The position numbers were made by a program, and so were the translations under genes. The notes beneath the pieces are model-generated. The model saw only the letters and a list, made by a program, of their open reading frames with translations. It was not told where the DNA came from and ran no database searches. From the NCBI GenBank assembly GCA_020796225.1, contig CM036759.1, positions 868,001 through 932,000 on the forward strand: a DNA stretch of 64,000 bases, given 5' to 3'. Source of the stretch: Arion vulgaris. Lineage: Eukaryota; Mollusca; Gastropoda; Stylommatophora; Arionidae. Shown here piece after piece: positions 43,101-58,100 of this stretch (within the stretch, counting starts at the first letter, position 1; every line of letters begins with the position of its first letter).

Positions 43101-46100
43101 GTGGGCGCTCATTCAAAAAGGTTGGGACTTACCAGCGTTCTATCTGTCTGGTCCATCTTTCTAGTCTGTCTGTCTGGTCTGTCTTTCTGTTTGAAAGTGA
43201 GAGCAAATCCTTGATTTCCCCACACTGACTCTACAACTCATATGTAGCCCCCTAAGCCCTCCCAACTCCTTCTGACATACAGACATAAGACAAGAGAATA
43301 AATCAAGGAGACTCACATTGTTGGTGAGTGCCAGCTTTGCAATATCATATCCCATCAGCCCTAGGATACATTTGATAAACATTGACCATTCAGAAACATT
43401 GCCAACTCCTCCTGGTGTATTACGTGTAGTGTACCATCGTGCAAGCAACTGTAAAGCACGGTCACTGGGCAATAGGTGTTTCATAGCTCTCAAACAAAGA
43501 TCAACTATATGGAAGAGAGATAGCATAGGATTTGTACAAGACAGAGATAGCATAGGATTTGTACAAGACAGAGATAGCATAGGATTTGTAGAAGACAGAC
43601 AGCATAGGATTTGTAGAAGACAGACAGCATAGATGTGCATAGATTTGTAGAAGAGAGCATAGATTTGTAGAAGAGAGATAGCATAGATTTCTGGAAGAGA
43701 GATAGCATAGATGTGCATAGATTTGTAGAAGACAGACAGCATAGATTTGTAGAAGAAAGATAGCATAGGTGGGCTATACTCTACTAGCAGATATACATTG
43801 TACTTCTCTACTATACTCTACTAGCAGATATACGTTGTACTTCTCTACTATACTCTACTAGCAGATATACGTTGTACTTCTCTACTATACTCTACTAGCA
43901 GATATACATTGTACTTCTCTACTATACTCTACTAGCAGATATACATTGTACTTCTCTACTATAATCTATGTCAGATATACATTGTACTTCTCTACTATAC
44001 TCTACTAGCAGATATACAGTATACTTCTCTACTATAATCTATGTCAGATATACATTGTACTTCTCTACTATAATCTATGTCAGATATACATTGTACTTCT
44101 CTACTATAATCTATGTCAGATATACATTGTACTTCTCTACTATAATCTATGTCAGATATACATTGTACTTCTCTACTATAATCTATGTCAGATATACATT
44201 GTACTTCTCTACTATAATCTACTAGCAGATATACATTGTACTTCTCTACTATACTCTACTAGCAGATATACGTTGTACTTCTCTACTATACTCTACTAGC
44301 AGATATACCTTGTACTTCTCTACTATACTCTACTAGCAGATATACATTGTACTTCTCTACTATACTCTACTAGCAGATATACATTGTACTTCTCTACTAT
44401 ACTCTACTAGCAGATATACCTTGTACTTCTCTACTATACTCTACTAGCAGATATACAGTATACTTCTCTACTATACTCTACTAGCAGATATACCTTGTAC
44501 TTCTCTACTATACTCTACTAGCAGATATACATTGTACTTCTCTACTATAATCTATGTCAGATATACATTGTACTTCTCCCACTATACTCTACTAGCAGAT
44601 ATACATTGTACTTCTCTACTATACTCTACTAGCAGATATACGTTGTACTTCTCTACTATACTCTACTAGCAGATATACGTTGTACTTCTCTGCTATACTC
44701 TACTAGCAGATATACAGTATACTTCTCTACTATAATCTATGTCAGATATACATTGTACTTCTCTACTATAATCTATGTCAGATATACGTTGTACTTCTAT
44801 ACTATAATCTATGTCAGATATACGTTGTACTTCTCTACTATAATCTACTAGCAGATATCTATCTTACTTCCTGGAGAGTTGGTCAAGGAAGGCAACTCTG
44901 TTCTGCACAAGTTTCCATTTAACAGCTCCTGAAGAGAAACAAGAAGCTAGTTATTGGAAGCACTTGTGTTAACATATGATCCCTACAAATATATTTTCCA
45001 CACAAACATATGATCCACAAAAAGAACACATGACCACACAAAAAAAACACATGAGCACACAAAAAGCACATATGATCATATGAATATATATACAGCAAGC
45101 CACATGAACCCACACAAATAAATCGCATGACAACACAAATAAATCACACGAACCCACACAAATAAATCACACGAACCCACACAAATAAATCACACGAACC
45201 CACACTAATAAATCACACGAACCCACACAAATAAATCAGATGAACCCACACAAATAAATCACATGAACCCACACAAATAAATCACATGAACCCACACAAA
45301 TAAATCACATGAACCCACACAAATAAATCACACGAACCCACACAAATAAATCACATGAACCCACACAAATAATCACGAACCTACACTAATAAATCACACG
45401 ACCCCACACAAATAAATCACACGTACCCACATAAAATAAATCACACGAACCCACACAAATAAATCACACGTATCACATAAAATCAATCACACGAACCCAC
45501 ACAAATAAATCACACGTACCACATAAAATAAATCACAAAAGCCACACACAAAAATCACACGAACCCACACAAATAAATCACATGTACCCACACAAAATAA
45601 ATCACACGTACCCACACAAAATAAATCACATGTACCCACATAAAATAAATCACATGAACCCACACAAATGAACAAAATGATTAGTACCACACAAAATTTC
45701 TTGCCAACATTATCTCGAAGATTTTGAATGAAGCTGTTGCCAGGGGTAACCATGCCACCACCAGCACCATGTAGCTGTCCAGTTGAGTCGTCCAGGTGTA
45801 TTGAAACAGGTGAGATATGGGTCATCTGTAGAGAAAGATTCTGATATTGAAATCTTATATATGAATAGATTCACTGAATCAAGTATTGCAATGACTAACA
45901 CTAAGCAGCAGTGTGCCCTCTCTCTCTCTCCCTCTCTCGTATATAGCCTGTCAGCTTTTATAGATGGCAAGTGTTTTACTATGACAACTTCTGTGTTTGC
46001 GCTTGTCTTTCAGCTCATCCCTAAGTCAAAAGATTCGGTCTTTTGTAGTAGTGTTGTTTTCCATTTCAGTCATTAGCTAGTTTTTTTCCATTCACCGATA

Positions 46101-49100
46101 GAAAAGTTCTTCATTGAGACCTTGCAGACATTCTTATATCTGAGCAGTGGTCTGCCTTGGTGCCTCTTCCCTTCCAAAAGTTCACAGAACAAAACTTGTT
46201 GAGGTATGCAGCTATTGTCCATTCTTCTCACATGCTCTAGACTTCTAAGTCTTCTACTGCTGAGCATGCCCATGATGTAAGGCAAGTTTGTATACTACAG
46301 TTAGTAATCTTGTCGTACCACCTGATGTTCATAATCTTGCGGAGACATCGAAGGTGAAAGATGTTAAATCTCCTCTTGTGCCTTCAGCAGGTTGTCCCTG
46401 TTTCTGAGCCATATAGTAAAGAACTAATTACACAGGCTCGATATATTTGAATCTTCGTCTGCAATGTTTGTGTTGTCCTACGCTCTCTTTGATAGTTTGC
46501 AGAATGTAGTAGCCGCACTCCCTATTCGAGCGTTGATTTCTTCATCAAGAGAAAAGCTGGCAGTGACTATGGACCCAAGATAGCAGAATTTTTAAACTGG
46601 TGTTAGATGGTTACCATTTACAGTGATATTCATTGTGTTACCTACCTGACATAAAACCACTGTTTTGGTAATACTTATAGTCAGAGAAAACAGGTCGCAT
46701 GCCCTGACCAAATTATTTATTAGGGATTGCAGTGTAGACTCACTGTGTGCAACTAAGACAGCACGGTCAGCGAAATGTAGCAGTGTAGACTCACTGTGTG
46801 CAACTAAGGTAGCATGGTCAGCGAAATGTTGCAGTGTAGACTCACTGTGTGCAACTAAGGTAGCATCATCAGAGAAATGTAGCAGTGTAGAATCACTCTG
46901 TGCAACTATGGTAGCATCGTCAGGGAAATGTTGCAGTGTAGACTCACTGTGTGCAACTAAGGTAGCATGGTCAGAGAAATGTAGTTGCTTGAGAAGAAAT
47001 TCTGTTGTTTTTGTTTTTACTCTTTACACTTTACTGAATTTCTGACGAAAAATCTTAGAGACCAATTTCGACTCACGACGAACATGTTGAATGCAAAGAG
47101 ACGGTATACTGTCGATAACTTTAGTGATTACATGTCATCTGGTTATTTTATTATTCCAAAATGGCTGCGCCCACGATATCTAAAGTTTGAAGCAATGTTT
47201 TTATGAAAAATTGTGTTATTTTTGTTACAAGTACACTTCCATCATTTTTATCATGTCTGATAAAATAAACTAGACTTATAACATAGATGATTCTGACTCT
47301 GCCAGCAAATATTGTGACGAAAGTGATACCGCAAGGTTAAGCAGAGATATATCAGTGAATAATATTGCATGTATCGTAAATACTCTTTGGAGATAGAGTA
47401 ATAGTCCTCAAAACGAACTATTTGAGCTTGGTATTCTTCTATATGAATAACAACAATGTGTCACATCAGACACAACTGGGTAGGTGCCATTGATTTTTTT
47501 CAAGCTTCTTTTTCCTGATACTGCCATAGATCTGATCACTGATGAAGTGAATAGGTACTGTGAAAATCACATATATCAGTACACATGAAGTGCCATGTAC
47601 AAACATCGGGCGGGCGGGGTGTGGGGTGTTACAAAGCTTATGTCGTGCAAAGTGGGCAGAAAAAGTTTGGGAATCTATGGTCTATACGAATAACAACAAC
47701 GTGTGTGACCGATGTGTCACGTCAGACGCAACTGTAACTGGGTATATCATATGCCCATTGATTTCTTTCAAGCTTATTTTCCTGATACTGCCATAGATCT
47801 GATCACAGATGAAGTGAATAGGTACTGTGAAAATCACATATATAAGTACACATGAAGTGTCATGTACAAAAATCTTACTTGTGATCAGACTGGTGCATTT
47901 GAAATTTATGGATATATATTGCACCTTCAGATTGGTATGGAAATGTGTTGTAAACCAGCAGTCTCAGACTACTGGTGTAATAATTAAGATTGTGTTAGGA
48001 ATCGTCTAAGGTTGTGTTGCGTCCAAGGTTGTGAAAGATCTTTATCGATACAAAAACAAAGGATATATATACTCTACTCTAACAGTTTTGTATTCAAGTC
48101 CAGCTTTATTTCAAGAGCAGCTTTATTTCAAGAGCTGAAAGAAATGCAGATATGTGCATGTGGAACAGTATCTGAAAACATGAATCATTTTCCTGAAGAA
48201 AATGCAACTCAAATTAACACGGCAGATCAACCTGTGTTTTCTGTGACAGAAGATAAATTCATGCTGGCAGTTACCTGGCATGACACTAAAAGAGTTAACC
48301 TCATATCTACTGTTCACTCTAATGGTGTTATGGACAAGACTGTCTGAAAATTAAAGCCAGTACCTGCAGAAAAATACAACAAAAGTCGGGGGTGTCAACC
48401 ACTTTGACCAACTGGGTACAAGCTAACCCTACCCACACAGATCCTATAAGTGGTACCTGCTATTATATCATTTCATAGCTGAAACTTCTCAGTTCAATTG
48501 GCACATAAGCTACAACACTGCAAACTCCACAACAATTATCACAGCAAAGAAGTTTAGGCAGGATGTCAGTATTGCTTTTCTTGAACCTGCTATTCTTCAA
48601 CGAAATGTGAAGCCTTAATGTCCACAAGATCATGATTTAGTGAGTGCCATTTCATTGAAAAATATGTAAACCCATGGTACAAACTAGACTGTAAATTGTG
48701 TACAGCTGCAGGGAAAAGAAGCCTGACTTGCATATGCTGCCCAAATTTCAATGTTTACCTCTATGCTTGACACTCTGCATCAAGTTATACCACACAGAGA
48801 CAACGACATCGAGCATGAATATGGAGATCACCGCTGCCTCCAGGGCTCTGTCATGGGTGACTGAGCAACAGGTTACCCATACGATCATCATATCAGACTC
48901 GATGAATATGCTTCAACTGATTGAATCTGGAAGTATGCGTGTGGAATGGGTGGACATAATTCGGAGATCACATCTCAAGAAAATGACTTGGCTGTACACG
49001 CCTGGACATGCTGGAGTGCGGGATAACGAGCGTGCTGACTCTCTTGCAAACAGTGCCCCGACTCAAGTGGGCAGAAGCATGGACAGAGCCGATATCATCA

Positions 49101-52100
49101 ATGCGTTACGCTCTCAATTGTGTGACATGGGCGGGTCTCAGACACTGGAACGAGTTCGAGAATTAGGCGTTAAGTTTGGACATGCCAGACAGTGTCGTCT
49201 TCATGGTAGAGAGAGAAGATATAGTAATCAACTTCTCATGGGTACTGTGAGCAAATGGACTTTGGGATGGCTGCTGCAACGGAGGACAGAGCACGAATCG
49301 GAATGCCCAATGTGCCATGACGTCGATCGCATAACATAACAGTTACATAACATAACATAACATTTTGCAGAGGATTATCAAAGTTCCCTGCAAAAACTCC
49401 TGCAGAGGCATACAGCTACAATCTAAACCGCAGTTCATGAAGGAAGCAGATACTACTATAACTAGAGGTGCGGTTTATTCATTTAACATTTACAAACATT
49501 GTGAGATGCCGCATAAACACAATACACTCCAAAGAAAATAAAAATGTTTTCCATTTTATTCAAACTTATGTTTGTTTTTTTATGTTGAAATATGTTGTCA
49601 ATCGTTAAACCAGTACTCATAATTAGCTTGTTTTATTCATTGACAACCATGTCCCTAACATTTTATTGCCTTGAAATTGAACAAACTCACTAAAAACTAG
49701 GAAATGTGACTGGTTTTAAAACATATTCTATAATTTCTATAAATAGCCACACAAAATCAAATGGCCACCCCATGATCATGCAACTAATTTACATAAAATA
49801 TTTTTTTAGGATGTAACAACCATTCGTAATGGTGCTCAGAAAATTGTGAGACGGTATGTCGTTTTTTTAATTTTTAATGAATTTAATTTTAAAAACAGTT
49901 ATTTTGTAAGAAAACTGCAAACAGCGTTGGTAATGGGAGACATGTCATGTGTGTCAAGGCAGTTGTGGGAAGGCCATGTTTCACATAGATAGCCTGACCT
50001 CGTCCTACACCGGGTTCACTGGGAGTGAAATAACATTTGAAGCCTGGACACTCAGGGGCTTTATCCTGCTGCAAGTTGGTTTCCTGAATCATGAAAATGT
50101 CGAAGTCATAGACTAGCTTCTGTAGAATTGGTTCTCTCTGTTTTGCACTTCGACAATTCCAGTAGCCAATGCTTAGATATTTCAGAGCAAGTCGATCTGT
50201 CTTTCATCTAAACCGTCTCTGTCCAGCTCGTCTCTTACGTCCATTTCTCTTCTATCCTCTACTTCTTCTTTTGTATGCATATTTTCTTGTCTGATCTGCT
50301 GGAGGACCAGTCAACGGTGCACGAACCCCATAGCACCGGCTGGAGCTCATTACATAGAATACAAATTAGACAGCAATGTAAACCTGAAAACAAAGAGCAT
50401 GTAACATTATAATACACATGACTTTTTACCTGAGGGTGTAGAATTACAAGGAATTCAATTAACAATTCGTGATCAGGTATGGCGAATCTATGTGTACGCC
50501 CATGTGGAAAAACTCCATATTGCAGATAACTGGGATTTCCTTGAGAAGCTCTCAGATGTACCATGCACAAAGTTTCTTATTGCAGGTGATTTCAATGCTC
50601 GATCAAAGGAGTGGAGCAACGCTACCGAGAATAGACAGGGCATCGCTTTGAGTTCTACTCTACTAAACTCTGACTTGACGATATTGAATGACGGCGCCTA
50701 ACTCGATTAGCTTCTAGACCTGAGGACACTGATGGTGTCATTGATCTGGCACTGATCTCCACAACTGATGCTACTTTTGCTCGATGGAATGTTCTCGGGG
50801 TTCAAGAAAGTTATCATCTGCTCTTCGTTGTTCTTCTTAATAAGGCCAATAATTTGTGACACAGAAGGCCCAAATCTGTCTTTCAGTACACGCCATGCCA
50901 CTCTGATCACGAAAACCCATTACGTATACTGTGGCAGACTGCCAGAAAGAAGACTGCTAGGACTCCTTTCCTGCAACCACCTTGGTGGAATGAAAATGTT
51001 GAAAAAGCATGGCTGGCAAAAGAGGCTGCTACAAAGTCATGGCAGAGAGCCGGAAAGAAGCGACCTAGAAATATGTGTGATGTGGCTGAAAAGTCTGCTA
51101 TTCGCCACAAAGCCACTGGGGATTTCAAAGTATTGGCTAGTGAGGCGAAGAGTGGGTTATGGGAGACTTTCATAACACAAGTCTGTGGCGACAAGTCTCT
51201 ACATCAATTCTGGCAGTTTCATCGCAAAATGAAGAGGAGGAATACCAGCCAGTCTTTTCCTACTTTACATGACTCGTCAGGAGCCGTCTTGACAACAGAT
51301 GCAGAAAAGGGGCAGGGGTTCCTTCATCGTTTCGTGGAACAGACAGAAAAAGGTGATAAAACTGATAATATCATAAGTGCTCTTCGTGATATTACTAGCT
51401 CTGGAGAACCTTACATTGACTTAATAACAAAGGAGGATGTTGTTAATGCACTCAAGGCAAGCCACAGCACCGCTCCAGGGCCTGATGGTGTCTAATATCA
51501 TCCCATCAGACGGCTAGACGAGACTGTTATTAATGCAGTTGTGATGGATTTTGACAAAAGTGTACAGAATGCTGTGGTATCCGAGGATTGGCTTCATAGT
51601 TATTTATGACAGCTCCATAAACATGGGAAGGATCCTAAACTGCTCAGCAGCTACCGCATACTCACCTTGCAAAATGCATATGGAAATTACTAGAGAAGAT
51701 AGTGGCCAGAAAGGTAATGTGTCACTTAGAGATGAACCACATCCTCCCTGACACTTTGGGTAGCTATCTGCCAATGAAAGGGACATGGGACAATACTGGC
51801 ACGTTTGCATATGATGTTTAGGCTTCCAATCCAAGCAAGAGACTGTTGCTGTGGCCATCGACTTGGAGAATGCTTATAACAAGGTGAATTATTCAATAAT
51901 GGTGCGCTCTTTGATTAAATGTGAAGTTAATTCTTGGCTGGTGAACTGGATAGTTGCTTCTTTAATGGTGAGAACCATTGCACTACATTTAGGAACATGA
52001 ACATCGGATCCTGCATGTATATGCCCGGGATTACCCAGGGTTCTCCTCTATCACCCGTGTTGTTTAATATTTACACAGCAAATGTAGCTAAAATTCAGCC

Positions 52101-55100
52101 AACCGGATTGGGTTGGACATTGACATTTGCAGATGATATCTTAATATATAGGACTGGGTCAGATAGACGAGAGATGATTGACGACATTCAGAAAACATTG
52201 CATACCATCTCAGGTTGGTGTAGAGAGTCTCGCTCTCAGGTCAATCCTAAAAAAGCGTGTATGTTGTGGTGCTCGTTGAATAATCACATAGTCAAGGTTG
52301 ATCTACCCTGTGTAATCTTTGATGAACATACCATCGAGCGCAAAGACAGGCTGCGCTATCTTGGAATAACCTTTGATCGTAGTCTATCTTTCAAACACCA
52401 TATTGAACAGACGATACAACGGTGCAAACGTGGTCTTGCGGCTCTCAAAGTTATGTGGTGGCCGCACACCTTGAGCAGAGACTACTTGCCCTTTTTGACT
52501 ACTTGTTATGTCCTTGGTAGATTACAGACTCGGAATTCTTACGATATCAAGATCCCAATGTGAACGACTCGAACGGGTTCAGAATGAAGGTATGCGTTTA
52601 GTCCTGGGCTGCACTAGAGATACCCCCATTGTGAAGATGAGATATATGTTTGGCCTTCTGTCACTACGCTCCCGTCAAGCATTCGTGCCCAAACCAAGGC
52701 ATATATGCGGGTTACTGCAGATAAGAGACATCCACTGCACAAGAACGCTAATGATGTTAAGGGCACGAAAATCAAGTGTGGCATGTCGTGGATGGCCCAG
52801 GCTGAGAGAACAATTGGCCAGGTGACTACAGTTGCGGCCCTACCAAAAGGGGAAGAATGGATCCCAACAGATAGTAGCATGACGAACTATCTCAACATTA
52901 TCATTACTCTTGGAAGAGAATGTAGAGATTGGGGCAACATGAAGGCCGATCTCGCAGTTAAGCAGCTGATAGAAGATAATGCAAGGGATGATGATGTTGT
53001 TGTATATACCGATGGGTCGGTTCATCGTGGTAAGAAGTCCGGCTTGGGTTTCTTGGCTAATGCGCATGGTAGGGTTGTTGCAGAGCGAAGTGGGGCTTAC
53101 AGGACAACTACTTCTAGTATGAGGATGGAGGTTGAGGCCGTTACTGCTGCCCTCCATTGGATCTCTGGGACTTTATTTACTAGGGCAGTTGTTGTATCTG
53201 ACTCTCAGTCGATGCTTCATAAGATCCAGAAGGGCAGGTTTCGGTATGAGTGGATGTCGTCTATAGAGGTTTCTGACCTCCAGCGGCTCACGTGGATATA
53301 CTGTCCTGGGTATGCGGGTGTTTACGGTAATGAGAGAGCGGACAGGCTTGCATCTAGAGCATCGATTGTTGGGGAGTTGAAGATGGATAAGGGGATATTC
53401 TTCGGTCTCTTCGCGACTGTCTGTTGGATGAGGACACTAAAATTGATGTTGAATCGATTAAGCGATTTAGGCAGTTTGGAGTTACCCGTTGTACAAGTCG
53501 AACTGGATGCCTGAGACAGAGTGAGAGGTGTGATTTAATCAGCGAGCCACAGAAACCATCAGTATGCATACTCTTTGATATCTGTTGGGGAGACTGAGTA
53601 CCTATGGGTCTGCCCAGAGTGCAATGACGTCAGTTTAGTAACCAATAACTAACTAATAATTGGAGACAGTAATGCTCAGGATTGCTGGTCAGCAAAGTGT
53701 TAAGCGAGCCAAGTTGAAGAGTGAACCATCAGATCTAGTGTGGATGAAAACATCTCCATCAGCAACCCCGAAGGCGAGATGTAACAAGACTGCGACGAAG
53801 ACGGCAAATGGATTTAGAGCGAAGACACAGCCCAGTTTGACTCCACTCTTAACCTCCAAGCTAAGATGTGCTGCCATCAAACTGTATACTGGCTTTCATG
53901 CCCTCATGTAAGGAGATTATCAGTTGGAGTAACTTTGGGGGACAGAAGATATGTTTCAATATTTTATAAAGTGCTGGCCTAATGTGACGGTATCAAATGC
54001 CTTTGTCAGGTCGATGAAAGCAATGAATAATGACTTTCTCTGCATTTCTCTTGCAGTCGAAGAGTGAATATCATGTCAGTTGTTGACTGTCCAGCTCTGA
54101 ATCCACATTGTGATACTGTTGGAGGTATAATCTTAAACAAAACACTCAGGTTAGCTTGCTTTACATGTAGATGTGTGTGTTGGGGCATGTATGTGCATGA
54201 TTGGCTATGTGTCCAGTGTGTGTGTGTGCGTGGGTGTGTGTGCGTGCATGATCAGGTATGTATCCAGTGTGTGTGTGCGTGTGTGTATGTATCCAGTGTG
54301 TGTGTGTGTGCGTGTATGTATCCTGTGTGTGTGTGCAGTTTCTATCAAAAACTGAGTCAGTCTTGTGTAAACATAAATCACAGATTAATTCTGATACATA
54401 TGCAAGTACAGTCAACACACACAAGTCATGAACAACTCACGATAGAACAGTACAATGGTAGAACAGTACACGGTAGAACAGTACAACAGTACAAAGGTAA
54501 AACAGATACAACGGTAGAACAGATACAACAGTAGAACAGATACAACAGTAGAACAGATACAACAGTAGAACAGATACAACAGTAGAACAGATACAACAGT
54601 AGAACAGTACAACAGTAGAACAGATACAACAGTAGAACAGATACAACAGTAGAACAGTATAACAGATACAACAGTAGAACAGTACAACGGTAGAACAGTA
54701 CAACAGTAGAACAGTACAACAGTGGAACAGATACAACAGTAGAACAGTACAACAGTAGAACAGATACAACAGTAGAACAGATACAACAGTAGAACAGATA
54801 CAACAGTAGAACAGATACAACAGTACAACAGTAGAACAGATACAACGGTAGAACAGTACAACGGTAGAACAGTACAACGGTAGAACAGTACAACAGTAGA
54901 ACAGTACAACGGTAGAACAGTACAACGGTAGAACAGTACAACGGTAGAACAGTACAACGGTAGAACAGTACAAAGGTAGAACAGTACAACGGTAGAACAG
55001 TACAGCGTGAACAGTACAACGAGTAGAACAGTACAACGGTAGAACAGATACAACGTAGAACAGTACAACGGTAGAACAGTACAACGGTAGAACAGTACAA

Positions 55101-58100
55101 CGGTAGAACAGATACAACGGTAGAACAGTAACAACAGTAGAACAGTACAACAGTAGAACAGTACAACAGTAGAACAGATACAACAGTAGAACAGTACAAC
55201 AGTAGAACAGATACAACAGTAGAACAGTACACGTAGAACAGTACAACGTAGAAGACACAGTACAACAGTAGAACAGTACAACAGTAGAACAGTACAACAG
55301 TAGAACAGATACAACAGTAGAACAGTACAACAGTAGAACAGATACAACAGTAGAACAGTACAACAGTAGAACAGATACAACAGTAGAACAGATACAACAG
55401 TAGAACAGATACAACAGTAGAACAGTAGAACAGATACAACAGTAAACAGTAAGTAAACAGTAGAACAGATACAACAGTAAACAGATACAACAGTAGAACA
55501 GATACAACAGTAGAACAGATACAACAGTAGAACAGTACAACAGTAGAACAGATACAACAGTAGAACAGTGCGATAACATAGAAATACAACAGTAGAACAG
55601 TACAACAGTAGAACAGATACAACAGTAGAACAGTACAACAGTAGAACAGATACAACGTAAACAGATACAACAGTACAATGTACAACAGTAGAACAGATAC
55701 AACAGTAGAACAGATACAACAGTAGAACAGTACAACAGTAGAACAGATACAACAGTAGAACAGTACAACGGTAGAACAGATACAACAGTAGAACAGATAC
55801 AACAGTAGAACAGATACAACAGTAGAACAGTACAACAGTAGAACAGATACAACAGTAGAACAGTATAACAGATACAACAGTAGAACAGTACAACAGTGGA
55901 ACAGATACAACAGTAGAACAGTACAACGTGAGAACAGTAGCAGTAAAACAGATACAACAGTAACAGGTACAACAGTAGAACAGATACAACAGTAGAACAG
56001 ATACAACAGTAGAACAGTACAACAGTAGAACAGATACAACAGTAGAACAGATACAACAGTAGAACAGATCAACAGTACAACGTAGAACAGATACAACAGT
56101 AGAACAGTACACAGTAGAACAGTACAACAGTGGAACAGTACAACAGTGAACAGATACAATAGAACATTCACAGTAGAACAGTACAACAGTGAACAGATCA
56201 ACAGAGAACAGATCAATGTAGAACAGATACAATAGTAGAACAGTACAACAGTAGAAGTACAAAGTAGAACAGATACAACAGTAGAACAGATACAACAGTA
56301 CAACAGTAGAACAGATACAACAGTAGAACAGATCAACAGTACACAGTAGAAAGATACAACAGATACAACAGTAGAACAGATCAACAATACAACAGTAGAA
56401 CAGATACAACAGTAGAACAGACACAACAGTAGAACAGATACAACAGTAGAACAGATGAACAGATCAACAGTGAACAGATACACGTCAATGATACACAGTA
56501 GAACAGATCAACGTAGAACATTACACAATAGAATAAATCGTACATAATGTACAAACCTCTTCATCAAACCTGACATCCATGGCTGATGGTGGTCGACTGC
56601 TAGTAAAGATCTGACCCTTGACTGGACTTTCATATGGAGTGACTGTAGACCGGACTAAACTGATTGAACCTGATCCTAAGTTCATGACTGGAATGTGCAC
56701 CTGAGTCATCTAAAGTGTTCAAGAAGATGTTAGACTTGACTCAGTCATCTAAAGTGTTCAAGAAGATGTTAGACTTGACTTGGACTCAGTCATCTAAAGT
56801 GTTCAAGAAGATGTTAGACTTGACTCAGTCATCTAAAGTGTTCAAGAAGATGTTAGATGACTCAGTCATCTAAAGTGTTCAAGAAGATGTTAGACTTGAC
56901 TTGGATTCAGTCATCTTCTCAAGAAGATGTTAGACTTGACTCAGTCATCTAAAGTGTTCAAGAAGATGTTAGACTTGACTCAGTCATCTAAAGTGTTCAA
57001 GAAGATGTTAGACTTGACTCAGTCATCTAAAGTGTTCAAGAAGATGTTAGACTTGACTCAGTCATCTAAAGTGCTCAATAAGATGTTGAGGCTTGACTCA
57101 GTCATCTAAAGTGTTCAAGAAGATGTTAGACTTGACTTGTACTCAGTCATCTTAAGTGCTCAAGAAGATGTTAGACTTGACTCAGTCATCTAAAGTGTTC
57201 AAGAAGATGTTAGACTTGACTTGGACTCAGTCATCTAAGTGTCAATAAGATGTTAGAGCTTGACTCAGTCATCTAAAGTGTTCAAGAAGATGTTGACTTG
57301 ACTTGACTCAGTCATCTTAAGTGCTCAAGAAGATGTTGAGACTTGACTCAGTCATCTAAAGTGTTCAAGAAGATGTTAGACTTGACTTGGACTCAGTCAT
57401 CTAAAGTGCTCAAGAAGATGTTAGACTTGACTCAGTCATCTAAAGTGCTCAAGAAGATGTTAGACTTGACTCAGTCATCTAAAGTGTTCAAGAAGATGTT
57501 AGACTTGACCTCAGTCATCTAAAGTGTTCAAGAAGATGTTAGGACCTGACTCAGTCATCTAAAGTGCTCAATAAGATGTTAGCTTGACTCAGTCATCTAA
57601 AGTGTTCAAGAAGATGTTAGACTTGACCTGGACTCAGTCATCTAAAGTGTTCAAGAAGATGTTAGACTTGACTCAGTCATCTAAAGTGTTCAAGAAGATG
57701 TTAGACTTGACTTGTACTCAGTCATCTTAAGTGCTCAAGAAGATGTTAGACTTGACCATGTACAATTCTTTCTCAACTTGGTCAATGTTTAACTTGTCTA
57801 TGTCATGTGCTAAGTGTGTCCTCAACTTGTCTGACTGTCCAACAGGTACTGAACATTTTCTCAGTCTGTCATGTACTAAGTGTGTCAATGTTTAACTTGT
57901 CTATGTCGTGTACTAAGTGTGTCAACCTGGTTAATGCTCAACCTGTCTGACTGTCCAGCACACAGGTACTTGATATTTTCTCAGTCTATGTCGTGTACTA
58001 AGTGTGTCAACCTGGTTAATGCTCAACCTGTCTGACTGTCCAGCACACAGGTACTTAACATTTTCTCAGTCTATGTCGTGTACTAAGTGTGTCAACCTGG

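Larger units (their letters stand above)
47023..53703 (+). mobile_element. piggyBac element C (same family as A), interrupted by two LINE insertions
   Basis: Left end cactttactga after a TTTA; right end tggtcagcaaagtgttaa at 53686-53703. Closely related to element A throughout. Coding remnants: LITDEVNRYCENHIYQY (near 47530 and again near 47800), CKPAVSDYWCNN-type, ALFQELKEMQICACGTV, AVTWHDTKRVNLISTVHSN, and the cysteine-rich end with DLHMLPKFQ and LCIKLYHT at 48720-48796. About 160 bp around the DEVNRY block is present twice. Interrupted at about 48798-49366 and 49942-53661. Inactive. Confidence 0.9.

Noticed and set aside
48698..49339. A 213-codon frame as a possible host RNase H gene
   Set aside because: The frame fuses the piggyBac C end with a 5' truncated LINE RNase H domain that has an acata tail, so it is an insertion product rather than a host gene.
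54412..56483. Minus-strand open reading frames of 539, 670 and 685 codons rich in C, L, Y, F and V
   Set aside because: These come from the 16-17 bp array whose units lack stops on that strand. Composition is repetitive and no domain or start context is visible.
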